This document shows, piece after piece, positions 11,285 to 19,961 of a stretch of DNA of 64,000 nucleotides (positions within the stretch are counted from its first letter, which is position 1; each line of letters opens with the position of its first letter). A program made the translations under genes and the position numbers. Below the pieces are notes generated by a model. It had not been told where the DNA came from. It searched no databases and was given only the letters and a program-made list of their open reading frames with translations. The stretch is from Egicoccus halophilus (GTDB lineage: Bacteria > Actinomycetota > Nitriliruptoria > Nitriliruptorales > Nitriliruptoraceae): contig NZ_CP036250.1 of the NCBI RefSeq assembly GCF_004300825.1, forward strand, positions 620,001-684,000, read 5' to 3'.

Positions 11285-12736
11285 GTGACGGACGTCCTGG
11301 CACGCAGGGATCGGGCGCTCAGCCCGGAGGAGACCGCCGAGCTGGTCCGGGTGCGGGCCGGTGACGCGGCCGTGGTCGGCTCCACCGTCGAGTACGGCAC
11401 CTTCACGCTGTACGTCGCCAACGAGCACTTCGCCGAGGTGGCCCGCGTCTGCCGGGACGAGCGGGTCCTCGCCTACGACTTCTTCGACTGCCTGTTCGGG
11501 ATCGACGCGCGTGACGAGGGCTTCGACATCGTCGCGATCCTGTACTCGACCTCGACCGGCAACCGGGTGGCGTTGCGCACCCGGTGCCCCGGCGGACGCG
11601 AGACGCCGACCTGTCCCTCGCTGACCGCGGTCTACCGCGGGGCGAACTGGCACGAACGTGAGGCCTGGGACATGTTCGGCATCGAGTTCCCGGACCATCC
11701 GGGGCTCGAGCCGCGCATCTTCACCATCGAGACCTTCGAGGGCTGGCCGCTGCGCAAGGACTTCCCGCTCGCGTCGCGGGTGGCCAAGCCCTGGCCGGGG
11801 GTGAAGGAGCCGGCCGAGCTCGACGAGGACGGCAACGTCATCGAGCGCCAGCCGCAGCTCGGCGACGCGCCCGGTCCCTACGAGCTCGACAAGGCGATGG
11901 CCGAACAGGCCAAGCTCGCCAACCCACAACCGGTGTCCGATCCCGCCACCCGCGAGGGCGAGGAGGTCGAGGACGCGCTCGGCGGTGCGGCCGAGCTCGC
12001 GCCCGACAGTGGTGCGGTGCTCGCGGGCGACGCCGAGCACTCCCAGGAGCAGCACGAGGACGTCAAGTCCGAGGCCCGGGTGCGGGCCGAGGCCAAGCGC
12101 AAGTCCGCCGCCGAGGCCCGAGCCCGCAAGGCGGCCGAGCGTGCGGCCGCCGCCACGGGGACCGAGGCGGCCGAGGCCGCCGGTGGTGCGGTCGCGCCCG
12201 GGGAGGACCAGTTCCCGGAGTCGGCGACGGCCGAGGCGAACGCCGACGCGCCACCGGTGAGCGCCGGGCAGCCGGAGGCCACCAGCTGGGGCAACGAGGC
12301 CGACGCCCACGGCACCGAGGGTCCGGTGCCCGGCTCGCGCGGGCAGGACGAGCCGAGCGCGCCGGGTGACGAGGCCGTCGCCGGCGAGCCGGCCGGTCGC
12401 AACGGCGAGCCGACCCGGGCGGGTGAGACCTCCGGCGCACCGGCCACGTCGGCCGACAGCCCGGCCACGCCGGTCGCGCCCGGCGCGACGTTCCCCGGCG
12501 AGGACGCCGACGCCGATCCCGCCGATCCCGCCGACGCCGACGCGCCGTACCAGGGCGCGGGAGCCAGCGAGGACCTCGCCGAGCGCGAGGGCGAGGAGGC
12601 CGCGGGGACCGGCGGCGCCGTCGCGGACGCGCTCGGCGGGACCGAGGAGCACGCCGACGCCCCGGGTTCGTCGGACGCGGTCGGCGACGACCGCGGCGAC
12701 CGGGACGGCACCGACGACGGGGAGGAGCGCGCATGA
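11285..12736 (+). CDS. nuoC: NADH-quinone oxidoreductase subunit C with a very long acidic tail, second cluster
   Basis: Structural subunit of the peripheral arm that contacts NuoB and NuoD. The family core lies in residues 1-~190, with WHEREAWDMFGIEFPDHPG and GWPLRKDFPL. NuoC is usually about 200 residues, but this protein has 483. Residues ~195-483 form a low-complexity tail rich in Ala, Glu, Asp, Gly and Pro, with a Lys/Arg/Ala/Glu stretch near 260-290 that could form a helix. The tail is in frame with no stop and ends in an ATGA overlap with nuoD, so it is truly part of the gene. Confidence 0.93.
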   Translation: MTDVLARRDRALSPEETAELVRVRAGDAAVVGSTVEYGTFTLYVANEHFAEVARVCRDERVLAYDFFDCLFGIDARDEGFDIVAILYSTSTGNRVALRTRCPGGRETPTCPSLTAVYRGANWHEREAWDMFGIEFPDHPGLEPRIFTIETFEGWPLRKDFPLASRVAKPWPGVKEPAELDEDGNVIERQPQLGDAPGPYELDKAMAEQAKLANPQPVSDPATREGEEVEDALGGAAELAPDSGAVLAGDAEHSQEQHEDVKSEARVRAEAKRKSAAEARARKAAERAAAATGTEAAEAAGGAVAPGEDQFPESATAEANADAPPVSAGQPEATSWGNEADAHGTEGPVPGSRGQDEPSAPGDEAVAGEPAGRNGEPTRAGETSGAPATSADSPATPVAPGATFPGEDADADPADPADADAPYQGAGASEDLAEREGEEAAGTGGAVADALGGTEEHADAPGSSDAVGDDRGDRDGTDDGEERA

Positions 12737-13920
12737 GCGTCAGTGACCTCAGCGCCAAGCAGACCATCCACCCGGCGAGCGCCCCGGGGGAGAGCCTCAA
12801 CCTCGAGATCGTCGGGGACGGCGCGTTCACGACCGCCGACATGACGCTGTCGGTGGGACCGGCGCACCCGGCCACGCACGGGGTGCTGCGGGTCGTGCTC
12901 GAGATGGACGGCGAGCGCGTGAAGTCCGCGCACCCGGTGATCGGGTACATGCACCGCGGGTTCGAGAAGCTCGCCGAGCACCGCGACTTCCGTCAGAACG
13001 CCGCGCTGGTCAACCGGCACGACTGGTTGTCGGGCATGTCCAACGAGATCGGACTGATGCTCACCGTCGAGCGCATGCTCGAGATGGAGGTGCCCGAGCG
13101 GGCGCAGTGGATCCGCATGCTGATGGCGGAGTACAACCGGATCCTCAACCACCTGCTGTTCGTCGGCTCCTACGGCCTCGAGCTCGGCGCCATCACGCCG
13201 ATGTTCTACGCCACCCGCGAACGCGAGCGCATCCAGTACCTGCTCGAGTCGGCGACCGGCGGCCGGCTGCACTACACCTACAACCAGCCGGGCGGGGTGA
13301 AGATCGATCTGCCCAAGGGGTTCCTGCACCAGTCGGTCGAGTTGGTCGCCGACGTCAGGAAGCGTCTGCGCGACTTCGACGACCTGCTGTTGGGCAACGA
13401 GATCTTCCAGGCCAGGACCAAGGGGGTCGGGCCGCTGTCGACCGACGTGGCGCTGTCCTACGGCGTGTCGGGGCCGACCCTGCAGGCGACCGGTATCCCC
13501 GAGGACGTGCGGGTCTCGGAGCCCTATCTCAAGTACGACGAGGTCGAGGTCCCGGTGCCGGTCGGGGAGAACGGCGACAGCTGGGACCGCTTCTACTGCC
13601 TGCTCGGCCGGATGAAGGCCTCCTGCCACATCATCGAGCAGATCCACGACCACCTGCCTCCGGGGCCGGTCAACGTGAAGCTGCCCAAGATGGTCAAGGC
13701 CCCCGAGGGCGCCACCTACGCCCGCGTGGAGAACCCACTCGGATCGCTGGGCTACTGGTTGGAGTCCGACGGCGGTCGCACACCGTGGCGGCTGAAGATG
13801 CGCACCGCGTCGTTCTCCAACGTGCAGGTGCTGCCGTACCTGCTCGAGGGGGTGCTCGTGCCCGACGCCATCAGCGTCCTGGGCTCGGTCTTCTTCGTCG
13901 TGGGAGACGTCGACCGATGA
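12733..13920 (+). CDS. nuoD: NADH-quinone oxidoreductase subunit D, second cluster
   Basis: Forms the quinone-reduction site with NuoB. 395 residues, normal length. HPATHGVLR at 45-53 includes the quinone-binding His. At the position of the quinone-binding Tyr (Tyr108 of bovine NDUFS2, in a DRLDY motif) this protein reads NRHDWLSG, placing Trp98 there. The rest of the family pattern is intact, including RAQWIRMLMAEYNRILNH, the GGRLHYTYNQPGGV segment and the C-terminal VFFVVGDVDR. Confidence 0.95.
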   Translation: MSVSDLSAKQTIHPASAPGESLNLEIVGDGAFTTADMTLSVGPAHPATHGVLRVVLEMDGERVKSAHPVIGYMHRGFEKLAEHRDFRQNAALVNRHDWLSGMSNEIGLMLTVERMLEMEVPERAQWIRMLMAEYNRILNHLLFVGSYGLELGAITPMFYATRERERIQYLLESATGGRLHYTYNQPGGVKIDLPKGFLHQSVELVADVRKRLRDFDDLLLGNEIFQARTKGVGPLSTDVALSYGVSGPTLQATGIPEDVRVSEPYLKYDEVEVPVPVGENGDSWDRFYCLLGRMKASCHIIEQIHDHLPPGPVNVKLPKMVKAPEGATYARVENPLGSLGYWLESDGGRTPWRLKMRTASFSNVQVLPYLLEGVLVPDAISVLGSVFFVVGDVDR

Positions 13921-13960
13921 GCGCACGGCCAGCAGGCGGGGTCGCCGGAGGGATCGACCG

Positions 13961-15067
13961 ATGATCGAGGCGTTCACCGTCGTCTCGCGTGGCTTCGTCG
14001 CGCAGACGCCCGGCCTGCTCGACACCGACACGTTCCTGCTCTCGGTGGCCCTCAAGGTCGCGCTCGTGCTCGGCCTGTTCTTCGTCGTGCCGCTCGCGGT
14101 CGGCTACATGGAGCACAAGGCGATGGCCCGCCTGCAGCACCGGCGCGGACCGATGTTCGCCGGTCCGGCCGGCTCGCTGCAGCTCGTCGCCGACGGCATC
14201 AAGTTCCTCCAGAAGGAGGACGTGATCCCGCGGGCGGCGGACAAGCACGTCTTCGCGCTCGCTCCCGGCCTCGCGCTCGTGCCCGCCATCCTGATCTTCT
14301 TCGTGCTGCCGCTCGCGCCGGGCGTGTGGGCCGCCGACCTCGAGCTCGGGCTGTTCTACGCGCTGGCGATCACGTCGATCTCCGTGCTCGGCGTGATGAT
14401 GGGCGGTTGGGCGAGCGCCAACAAGTTCTCGCTCTACGGCGGGTTGCGCGCCGCGGCGCAGCTGATCGCCTACGAGCTGCCGCTGATCCTGGCGGCGATC
14501 GCGGTCGCCGTGCAGGCCGGCAGCCTGTCGCTGGTGGGCATCGTCGAGTCGCAGGCGAACTTCCTGCTGCCGGGCACGAACATCAACGTGTGGTTCGTCT
14601 TCCCGCAGCTGCTCGGCTTCGGCATCTTCTTCCTCGCGGCCCTGGCCGAGCTGTCGCGGCCGCCGTTCGACATGCCGATCGCCGACTCCGAGCTCGTGTT
14701 CGGCTACATGACCGAGTACACGGGCATCAAGTTCGCGATGTACCTGCTCACCGAGTACGCCGGCATGGTGTCGATGTCGGCGTTGATGGTGGTGCTCTAC
14801 CTCGGGGGCTGGCAGCTGCTGCCGGGGGTGCCGCTGCCCGGCTGCGAGGGCGCCGGCGGCCTGTTCGACTGCGGCGTGCTCGGCACGCTGCTCGGGCTGG
14901 GTGTCACGCTCGGCAAGATCGTGCTGCTGACCTTCGTGATGGTGTGGGCCCGGGTGGCCTACCCGCGGTTGCGCGAGGACCAGCTGCAGCGCATGTCCTG
15001 GCTGGTGCTCGTGCCCCTGTCGCTGCTCAACCTCGCGATCGTCGCGGTCGCCAAGGTGGTGTTCTGA
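13961..15067 (+). CDS. nuoH: NADH-quinone oxidoreductase subunit H, second cluster
   Basis: Membrane subunit joining the quinone cavity to the pump modules, 368 residues. The motifs [19 protein letters not shown] and [16 protein letters not shown] are present. The usual loop is FDLPEAExEL, so one Glu is Ile240 and another is Asp242. ATG start with GGAGG upstream in a 40-base gap after nuoD. The cluster goes straight from nuoD to nuoH, with no nuoE, nuoF or nuoG. Confidence 0.95.
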   Translation: MIEAFTVVSRGFVAQTPGLLDTDTFLLSVALKVALVLGLFFVVPLAVGYMEHKAMARLQHRRGPMFAGPAGSLQLVADGIKFLQKEDVIPRAADKHVFALAPGLALVPAILIFFVLPLAPGVWAADLELGLFYALAITSISVLGVMMGGWASANKFSLYGGLRAAAQLIAYELPLILAAIAVAVQAGSLSLVGIVESQANFLLPGTNINVWFVFPQLLGFGIFFLAALAELSRPPFDMPIADSELVFGYMTEYTGIKFAMYLLTEYAGMVSMSALMVVLYLGGWQLLPGVPLPGCEGAGGLFDCGVLGTLLGLGVTLGKIVLLTFVMVWARVAYPRLREDQLQRMSWLVLVPLSLLNLAIVAVAKVVF

Positions 15068-16359
15068 TGGCAACGACCTCCGTACCGGGTGTCGGGCTGC
15101 TCAAGGGGCTCGGCGTCACGCTCAAGCACCTGTTCAAGACCCCCGCGACGCAGCTGTACCCGGACGTGCGGCCCGACCTGCCGCCACGCGCCCGGGGCGT
15201 CATCGCCCTGATGGAGGAGAACTGCACCGTCTGCATGCTCTGCAGCCGGGAGTGCCCCGACTGGTGCATCTACATCGACTCGCACAAGGAGACGGTGCCC
15301 CCCGCCAAGGAGGGGGGCCGGGCGCGCACCCGCAACGTGCTCGACCGGTTCGCCATCGACTTCGCGCTGTGCATGTACTGCGGCATCTGCGTCGAGGTGT
15401 GTCCCTTCGACGCGCTGTTCTGGTCCCCGGAGTTCGAGTACGCCGAGTACCAGATGCCGGGGCTGCTGCACGAGAAGACCAAGCTGCGGGAGTGGATGGA
15501 CACCGTCCCGCCGCCGCCGGCGCTCGACGCCGGTGCCGAGGTCCCGGCCGAGGTCGCCGACGCGATCGCCAAGGCCGAGCGCGAGCTCGAGCAGGCCCAG
15601 CAGGCGGCCCAGCAGGCGGCACAGCAGGCCGAGCAGGCGGCGTCGGCCGCGGCGAGCCCGTCCGCGGGCGTCGCCAAGGCCGATGAACCGAAGGTCGAGG
15701 CCGGCGAGATCGACCAGGAGACCTACGACCAGCTGATCGCCGAGGGCAAGTCCGAGCGCATCGCGCGGTCCAAGGCCAAGGCGGCCTACGTCAAGAAGCA
15801 GAAGGCCAAGCTCCGCGAGCAGCAGGCGGCCGCCGGGGACGATGGCGGCGCGGCCGGGTCCCAGCCGGCGCCCAAGCCGGCGGAGGTGCACGTCGAGGCC
15901 GGCCAGATCGACCAGGAGACCTACGACCAGCTCATCGCCGAGGGCAAGCCGGAGCGGATGGCGCGGGCCAAGGCCAAGGCCGCCTGGGTGAAGAAGGAGA
16001 AGGCCCGGCTGCGCGCGGAGCAGGAAGACCGCGCCCAGCAGGCGGCGGCCGGCGGCGACGCCGCTCAGGTGGACACACCGGCCGCCGAGCCCGCTGATCG
16101 CACCGGTGAACCCGTCGGCGGCGCAGGTCCGGCGACCGACGCTGCCGCTCCCACCGACGCGCAGGGCGAAGCGGCTGCCACCACGCCTCGCAAGAAGCTC
16201 GGTGACGTCCACGTCGAGGGTGCCGGGGAGATCGACCAGGAGACCTACGACCGCCTGATCGCCGAGGGCAAGTCCGACCGCATCGCGCGGGCGAAGGCGA
16301 AGGCCGCATGGGTGAAGAAGCGCAAGCAGGAGCAGCTCGACGCGGGAGACGAGGCATGA
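15067..16359 (+). CDS. nuoI: NADH-quinone oxidoreductase subunit I with a triple-repeat tail, second cluster
   Basis: Two-[4Fe-4S] ferredoxin subunit. Ligand Cys are at 53/56/59/63 and 102/105/108/112. The family core ends near residue 150, but the protein has 430 residues. Residues ~160-205 form an Ala/Gln/Glu coiled-coil-like stretch. Three copies of a ~36-residue unit follow, at 213-248, 279-314 and 387-422. Each has the core IDQETYD(Q/R)LIAEGK followed by a Lys/Ala/Arg-rich helix ending in VKK, and acidic linkers separate them. The ATG overlaps the nuoH stop (TGATG). The tail's function is unknown. Confidence 0.94.
   Translation: MATTSVPGVGLLKGLGVTLKHLFKTPATQLYPDVRPDLPPRARGVIALMEENCTVCMLCSRECPDWCIYIDSHKETVPPAKEGGRARTRNVLDRFAIDFALCMYCGICVEVCPFDALFWSPEFEYAEYQMPGLLHEKTKLREWMDTVPPPPALDAGAEVPAEVADAIAKAERELEQAQQAAQQAAQQAEQAASAAASPSAGVAKADEPKVEAGEIDQETYDQLIAEGKSERIARSKAKAAYVKKQKAKLREQQAAAGDDGGAAGSQPAPKPAEVHVEAGQIDQETYDQLIAEGKPERMARAKAKAAWVKKEKARLRAEQEDRAQQAAAGGDAAQVDTPAAEPADRTGEPVGGAGPATDAAAPTDAQGEAAATTPRKKLGDVHVEGAGEIDQETYDRLIAEGKSDRIARAKAKAAWVKKRKQEQLDAGDEA
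15703..16332 (+). repeat. Three coding repeats in NuoI2 (15703-15810, 15901-16008, 16225-16332)
   Basis: Three 108-base units, each encoding about 36 residues and nearly identical in protein sequence. They are spaced 90 and 216 bases apart. The pattern is G(E/Q)IDQETYD, then LIAEGK, then a basic helix with AR.KAKAA. They are in frame inside nuoI and have no direct-repeat and spacer structure of a CRISPR array. Confidence 0.9.
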
Positions 16360-16381
16360 ACGGCGGCCCGGAGGGAACACC

Positions 16382-16999
16382 GTGACGGGATACGACGTCG
16401 TCTTCGCCCTCGTGGGGCTGGTGACCGCGGGCGCGGCGATCCTGACGGTCACCTCGAAGAACCTGGTCCACGCGGCCCTGCACCTGGCGGTCACCCTGGC
16501 CGGCATCGCCGGGGTGTTCCTGGTCCTGCACGCCGACTTCCTGGCGCTGGTCCAGCTCATCGTCTACGTCGGGGCCGTGACGGTCCTGTTCCTGTTCGGT
16601 CTGATGCTCACGCGGGCGCCGATCGGTCGGGAGGCGCTCGACAGCCAGAACCGCGGGCTGGGTCTGGCGGTGGCGGGGGGTCTGTTCGTGACGCTGGCGG
16701 CCCTGATCGTGCAGGCCTACGCCGGCCACCCCAGCGTGCTGCCCCAGCGGATCCCCACCGAGGCGATCGGCATGGTGATCTTCTCGCAGTGGGTGCTGCC
16801 GTTCGAGGTGCTCTCGATGCTGCTGCTCGCCGCGCTGATCGGGGCGATCGTGCTCGCCCGACGCGAGGCCGGTGACTCCGGCGACACCGTCGACCAGACG
16901 CGCATCGAGTTCGGCGACGCCCCGTCGACCGAGCAGGGCCGCGCCGCGACCGAGCCGGTCGAGCTCGGCGCCGGCGAGTCCGGGAGCGAGTCCCGATGA
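16382..16999 (+). CDS. nuoJ: NADH-quinone oxidoreductase subunit J, second cluster
   Basis: Membrane subunit, 205 residues. [16 protein letters not shown] near 60-75 is the TM3 signature. GTG start with GGAGGG upstream, 22 bases after nuoI. The last ~40 residues are hydrophilic and acidic. The end overlaps nuoK by four bases. Confidence 0.94.
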   Translation: MTGYDVVFALVGLVTAGAAILTVTSKNLVHAALHLAVTLAGIAGVFLVLHADFLALVQLIVYVGAVTVLFLFGLMLTRAPIGREALDSQNRGLGLAVAGGLFVTLAALIVQAYAGHPSVLPQRIPTEAIGMVIFSQWVLPFEVLSMLLLAALIGAIVLARREAGDSGDTVDQTRIEFGDAPSTEQGRAATEPVELGAGESGSESR

Positions 17000-17307
17000 G
17001 CCCCATCGGCCCGCTGCTGCTGGCGACGCTGCTGTTCTGCGTCGGCGTCTACGGGATCATCGCCCGCCGCAACGCCGTGCTCGTGCTGATGAGCGTCGAG
17101 CTGATGCTCAACGCGGTGAACATCAACCTCGTCGCGTTCCAGAACCTGCTGTGGCCGGAAACGGCGTTCGTGAGCGGGCAGCTGTTCGCGTTGTTCATCA
17201 TCGCGGTCGCGGCGGCCGAGGTCGGCGTCGGGCTGGCCATCCTGTTCAACCTGTTCCGCAACCGTGCGTCGGTCAACGTCGACGACGTCGACCTGATGCG
17301 CTGGTAG
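16996..17307 (+). CDS. nuoK: NADH-quinone oxidoreductase subunit K, second cluster
   Basis: Three-helix membrane subunit, 103 residues. Membrane glutamates Glu35 ([10 protein letters not shown]) and Glu75 (AAAEVGVG) are kept, as expected of an active proton pump. ATGA overlap with nuoJ. Confidence 0.95.
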   Translation: MSPIGPLLLATLLFCVGVYGIIARRNAVLVLMSVELMLNAVNINLVAFQNLLWPETAFVSGQLFALFIIAVAAAEVGVGLAILFNLFRNRASVNVDDVDLMRW

Positions 17308-17318
17308 GGGGCACACTC

Positions 17319-19856
17319 GTGGAATCTGTCCTGGACCTGGCGTGGCTGGTCGTCCTGCTGCCGTTCGCCTCGGCCGTGCTGACGGCGTTCTTCGGCCGGC
17401 TGATGCCGCTGCGCGGCAGCGAGTTCGGCATCGCCGCCGTCGGCATCGCGCTGGTGATCTCGCTGCTGATCGCCTGGGAGACCTTCTCCACCGGTGTCGG
17501 CGAACCGCTGGAGCGTGCCTTCGCGTGGTCGCCGCTCGGCGGCGGGTTCGTGCTCGAGCTGGGCATGCTCGTCGACGGCCTGACCTCCATGATGTTCGTG
17601 CTGGTCACCACGGTGTCGCTGCTGGTCCACGTCTACTCGCGCGAGTACATGGCGCACGAGCCGCGCTTCACCTACTTCTTCGCGATGCTGAGCCTGTTCA
17701 CCTTCTCCATGCTGGTGCTGGTGATCGCCAACAACACGCTGCAGGCACTGCTGGGTTGGGAACTGGTCGGTCTGTGCAGCTTCCTGCTGATCGGCTTCTA
17801 CTGGGAGGAGAAGTCCAACCAGGACGCGGCGAACAAGGCCTTCCTGGTCACCAAGTTCGGTGACGTCGGCCTGATCGTGGGCGTCATCGTGCTGTCGGTG
17901 CCCATGTTCACCCTCGCCGAGGGCGGCCAGGTCTTCAACATCCGCCTGCTCAACGAGGCGGCCGTGAACGGCGAGCTCGGGTCGGGCACGGTGGTGCTCG
18001 GCATGTTGATGATCTTCCTGGCCTGCATCTCGAAGTCGGGGCAGATGCCGCTGCACGTGTGGCTGCCCGACGCCATGGCCGGTCCGACCCCGGTGTCGGC
18101 CCTGATCCACGCTGCCACGATGGTGACCGCCGGCGTGTTCCTGCTCGCCCGCCTGTACCCGGTGCTGGCGCAGTCGGCGGTCGTGATGACCGTCATCGCC
18201 GTGGTCGGCATCGTCACGCTGTTCTTCGGGGGGCTGGTCGCGCTCGTCCAGGACGACATCAAGAAGGTGCTGGCCTACTCGACGGTGTCCCAGCTCGGGT
18301 ACATGGTCGCTGCGCTCGGTGTGGGCGGCTACACCGCCGGCATCTTCCACCTGTTCACCCACGGGTTCTTCAAGGCGCTGCTCTTCCTCGGTTCGGGGTC
18401 GTTGATCCACGCGGTGCACAGCAACAACATGTCCGACATGGGCGGCATGCGGAAGTACATGCCGCACACGTTCTGGACCTTCATCGTCGGCTCGCTCGCG
18501 TTGGCCGGGTTCCCGATGACCGCCGGGTTCTTCTCCAAGGACGAGATCCTGGTGTCCGGACAGATCTGGGCCGGCAACGGCTTCGTCACCGGCGACCTCG
18601 TGTTCTGGGTCGGGCTCGCGGCGGCGTTCGTGACCACCTTCTACATGGCGCGTGCCTGCCTGCTGATCTTCGCCGGCGAGTTCCGTGGCGGCCACGACAC
18701 CCACGGCGACCCGGACGTCCGGCACCAGGCGGCCGGGTCGGCCGGCGTCGACCCCGTGCTCGCCGGCCACGGCGTGACGGTGGACGCCGCCCACGCGCAG
18801 GACGACGACCGGGCCGCCGACGACGCCGTCACCGTGGTGGCCGGTGGCCACGCGCCTGCGGCCCAGGGCGCCGGTTCCCACGACGCCGGGCACGCCACGT
18901 CCGGGGACGCCGCGTCCGGGACCGCGACGTCCGGGACCGACCGGGACGCCTCCGACGCCGGGTCGCACGCGGTCGGTGCGGGTGTCGCCGCACACGGCGC
19001 CGGCTCGCACGCGATGGGCGGCGGGCACGGGACCGACGACCACGGCGCCCACGGCGCCCACGCCGAACCGCACGAGTCGGGCCTGCAGATGGTCCTCCCG
19101 CTGATCATCCTCGCCGTGCTCTCGCTCACGGTCGGCCTGATCGGCTCACCGCTGTGGACGGCCGAGAACAACTTCGAGACCTGGACCGCGACACCGGTCC
19201 TCGAGGAGGCCACCTATCCCTTCGTCGAGGGTGGCTACCACGACGACGAGGTCGACCACGCCGAAGCGGGCGCGGTCGGGACCCCGGGGGGGAGCACCGG
19301 TGCACTGCGCGGCGCGGGGGTCCTGGCCGCCGGGCCCGACGTGCTCGCGGCCGCCGAGGGGGCGCACCCGGAGGTCCTGCACGGGCCACCGTCGTGGCAC
19401 CTCGACGTGCTCGGGCTCGCCCTGCTGGCGTTCCTGTCCGCGGTCGCGCTGGCCTGGAAGTTCTACGGGCAGGGGCAACCGGCCGAGGACCCGACGTTCA
19501 AGATGGGAGCGCTGACGAAGGTGCTGGTCGCCAAGTACGGCCTCGACACGTTCGGCTACCGCTACGTGGTCGTGCCGGTGCGTGACCAGCTCGCCGTCTG
19601 GGCCTCGCGCAGCAGCAACGAGGGTCTCGACCGCATCGTGGCCGGGGTGGGCGCCGCCACGCGGGCGGCCGCCACGTCGACCTACGAGGTCCTCGACCAG
19701 CGCGTCATCGACGGCGGCGTCAACGGCGCGGCCCTCAGCGCGGCGTGGTGGAGCGACCGCCTCAAGCGGCTGCAGTCGGGTGACGTGCAGCGCTACGCCG
19801 GCGCGATCGTCGCCGGCACGATCGTCCTGGTGCTCGCCTTCGCGGTGGCCCGGTAG
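17319..19856 (+). CDS. nuoL: NADH-quinone oxidoreductase subunit L with a His-rich insertion, second cluster
   Basis: Antiporter-like proton-pumping subunit. Glu148 (GWELVGLCSFLL) and Lys239 (KSGQMPLHVWLPD) are present. The protein has 845 residues against the usual 600-650. Residues ~460-584 are a soluble insertion rich in His, Ala, Gly and Asp, with about 16 His, between late membrane helices where relatives have a short His-containing loop. A second loose segment lies at ~620-690. GTG start 11 bases after nuoK. The final lateral-helix region and the terminal membrane helix are intact. Confidence 0.93.
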   Translation: MESVLDLAWLVVLLPFASAVLTAFFGRLMPLRGSEFGIAAVGIALVISLLIAWETFSTGVGEPLERAFAWSPLGGGFVLELGMLVDGLTSMMFVLVTTVSLLVHVYSREYMAHEPRFTYFFAMLSLFTFSMLVLVIANNTLQALLGWELVGLCSFLLIGFYWEEKSNQDAANKAFLVTKFGDVGLIVGVIVLSVPMFTLAEGGQVFNIRLLNEAAVNGELGSGTVVLGMLMIFLACISKSGQMPLHVWLPDAMAGPTPVSALIHAATMVTAGVFLLARLYPVLAQSAVVMTVIAVVGIVTLFFGGLVALVQDDIKKVLAYSTVSQLGYMVAALGVGGYTAGIFHLFTHGFFKALLFLGSGSLIHAVHSNNMSDMGGMRKYMPHTFWTFIVGSLALAGFPMTAGFFSKDEILVSGQIWAGNGFVTGDLVFWVGLAAAFVTTFYMARACLLIFAGEFRGGHDTHGDPDVRHQAAGSAGVDPVLAGHGVTVDAAHAQDDDRAADDAVTVVAGGHAPAAQGAGSHDAGHATSGDAASGTATSGTDRDASDAGSHAVGAGVAAHGAGSHAMGGGHGTDDHGAHGAHAEPHESGLQMVLPLIILAVLSLTVGLIGSPLWTAENNFETWTATPVLEEATYPFVEGGYHDDEVDHAEAGAVGTPGGSTGALRGAGVLAAGPDVLAAAEGAHPEVLHGPPSWHLDVLGLALLAFLSAVALAWKFYGQGQPAEDPTFKMGALTKVLVAKYGLDTFGYRYVVVPVRDQLAVWASRSSNEGLDRIVAGVGAATRAAATSTYEVLDQRVIDGGVNGAALSAAWWSDRLKRLQSGDVQRYAGAIVAGTIVLVLAFAVAR

Positions 19857-19961
19857 TGACACCGGCCGCTCGCGGCCAGCAACGACAACGCAGATGGTGG
19901 GACCCGGGGGACCGGGAGGCGCGCTCGCTCCGGACGGAGCCGGCCAGGAGGGAACGACACG

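Noticed and set aside
13921-13960. A missing or broken nuoE/F/G between nuoD2 and nuoH2
   Set aside because: Only 40 bases lie there, with no remnant of those genes, so the absence looks ancestral rather than a recent deletion.
15703-16332. CRISPR-like or mobile repeat array
   Set aside because: The three units are in frame, of coding character and unequally spaced inside nuoI.
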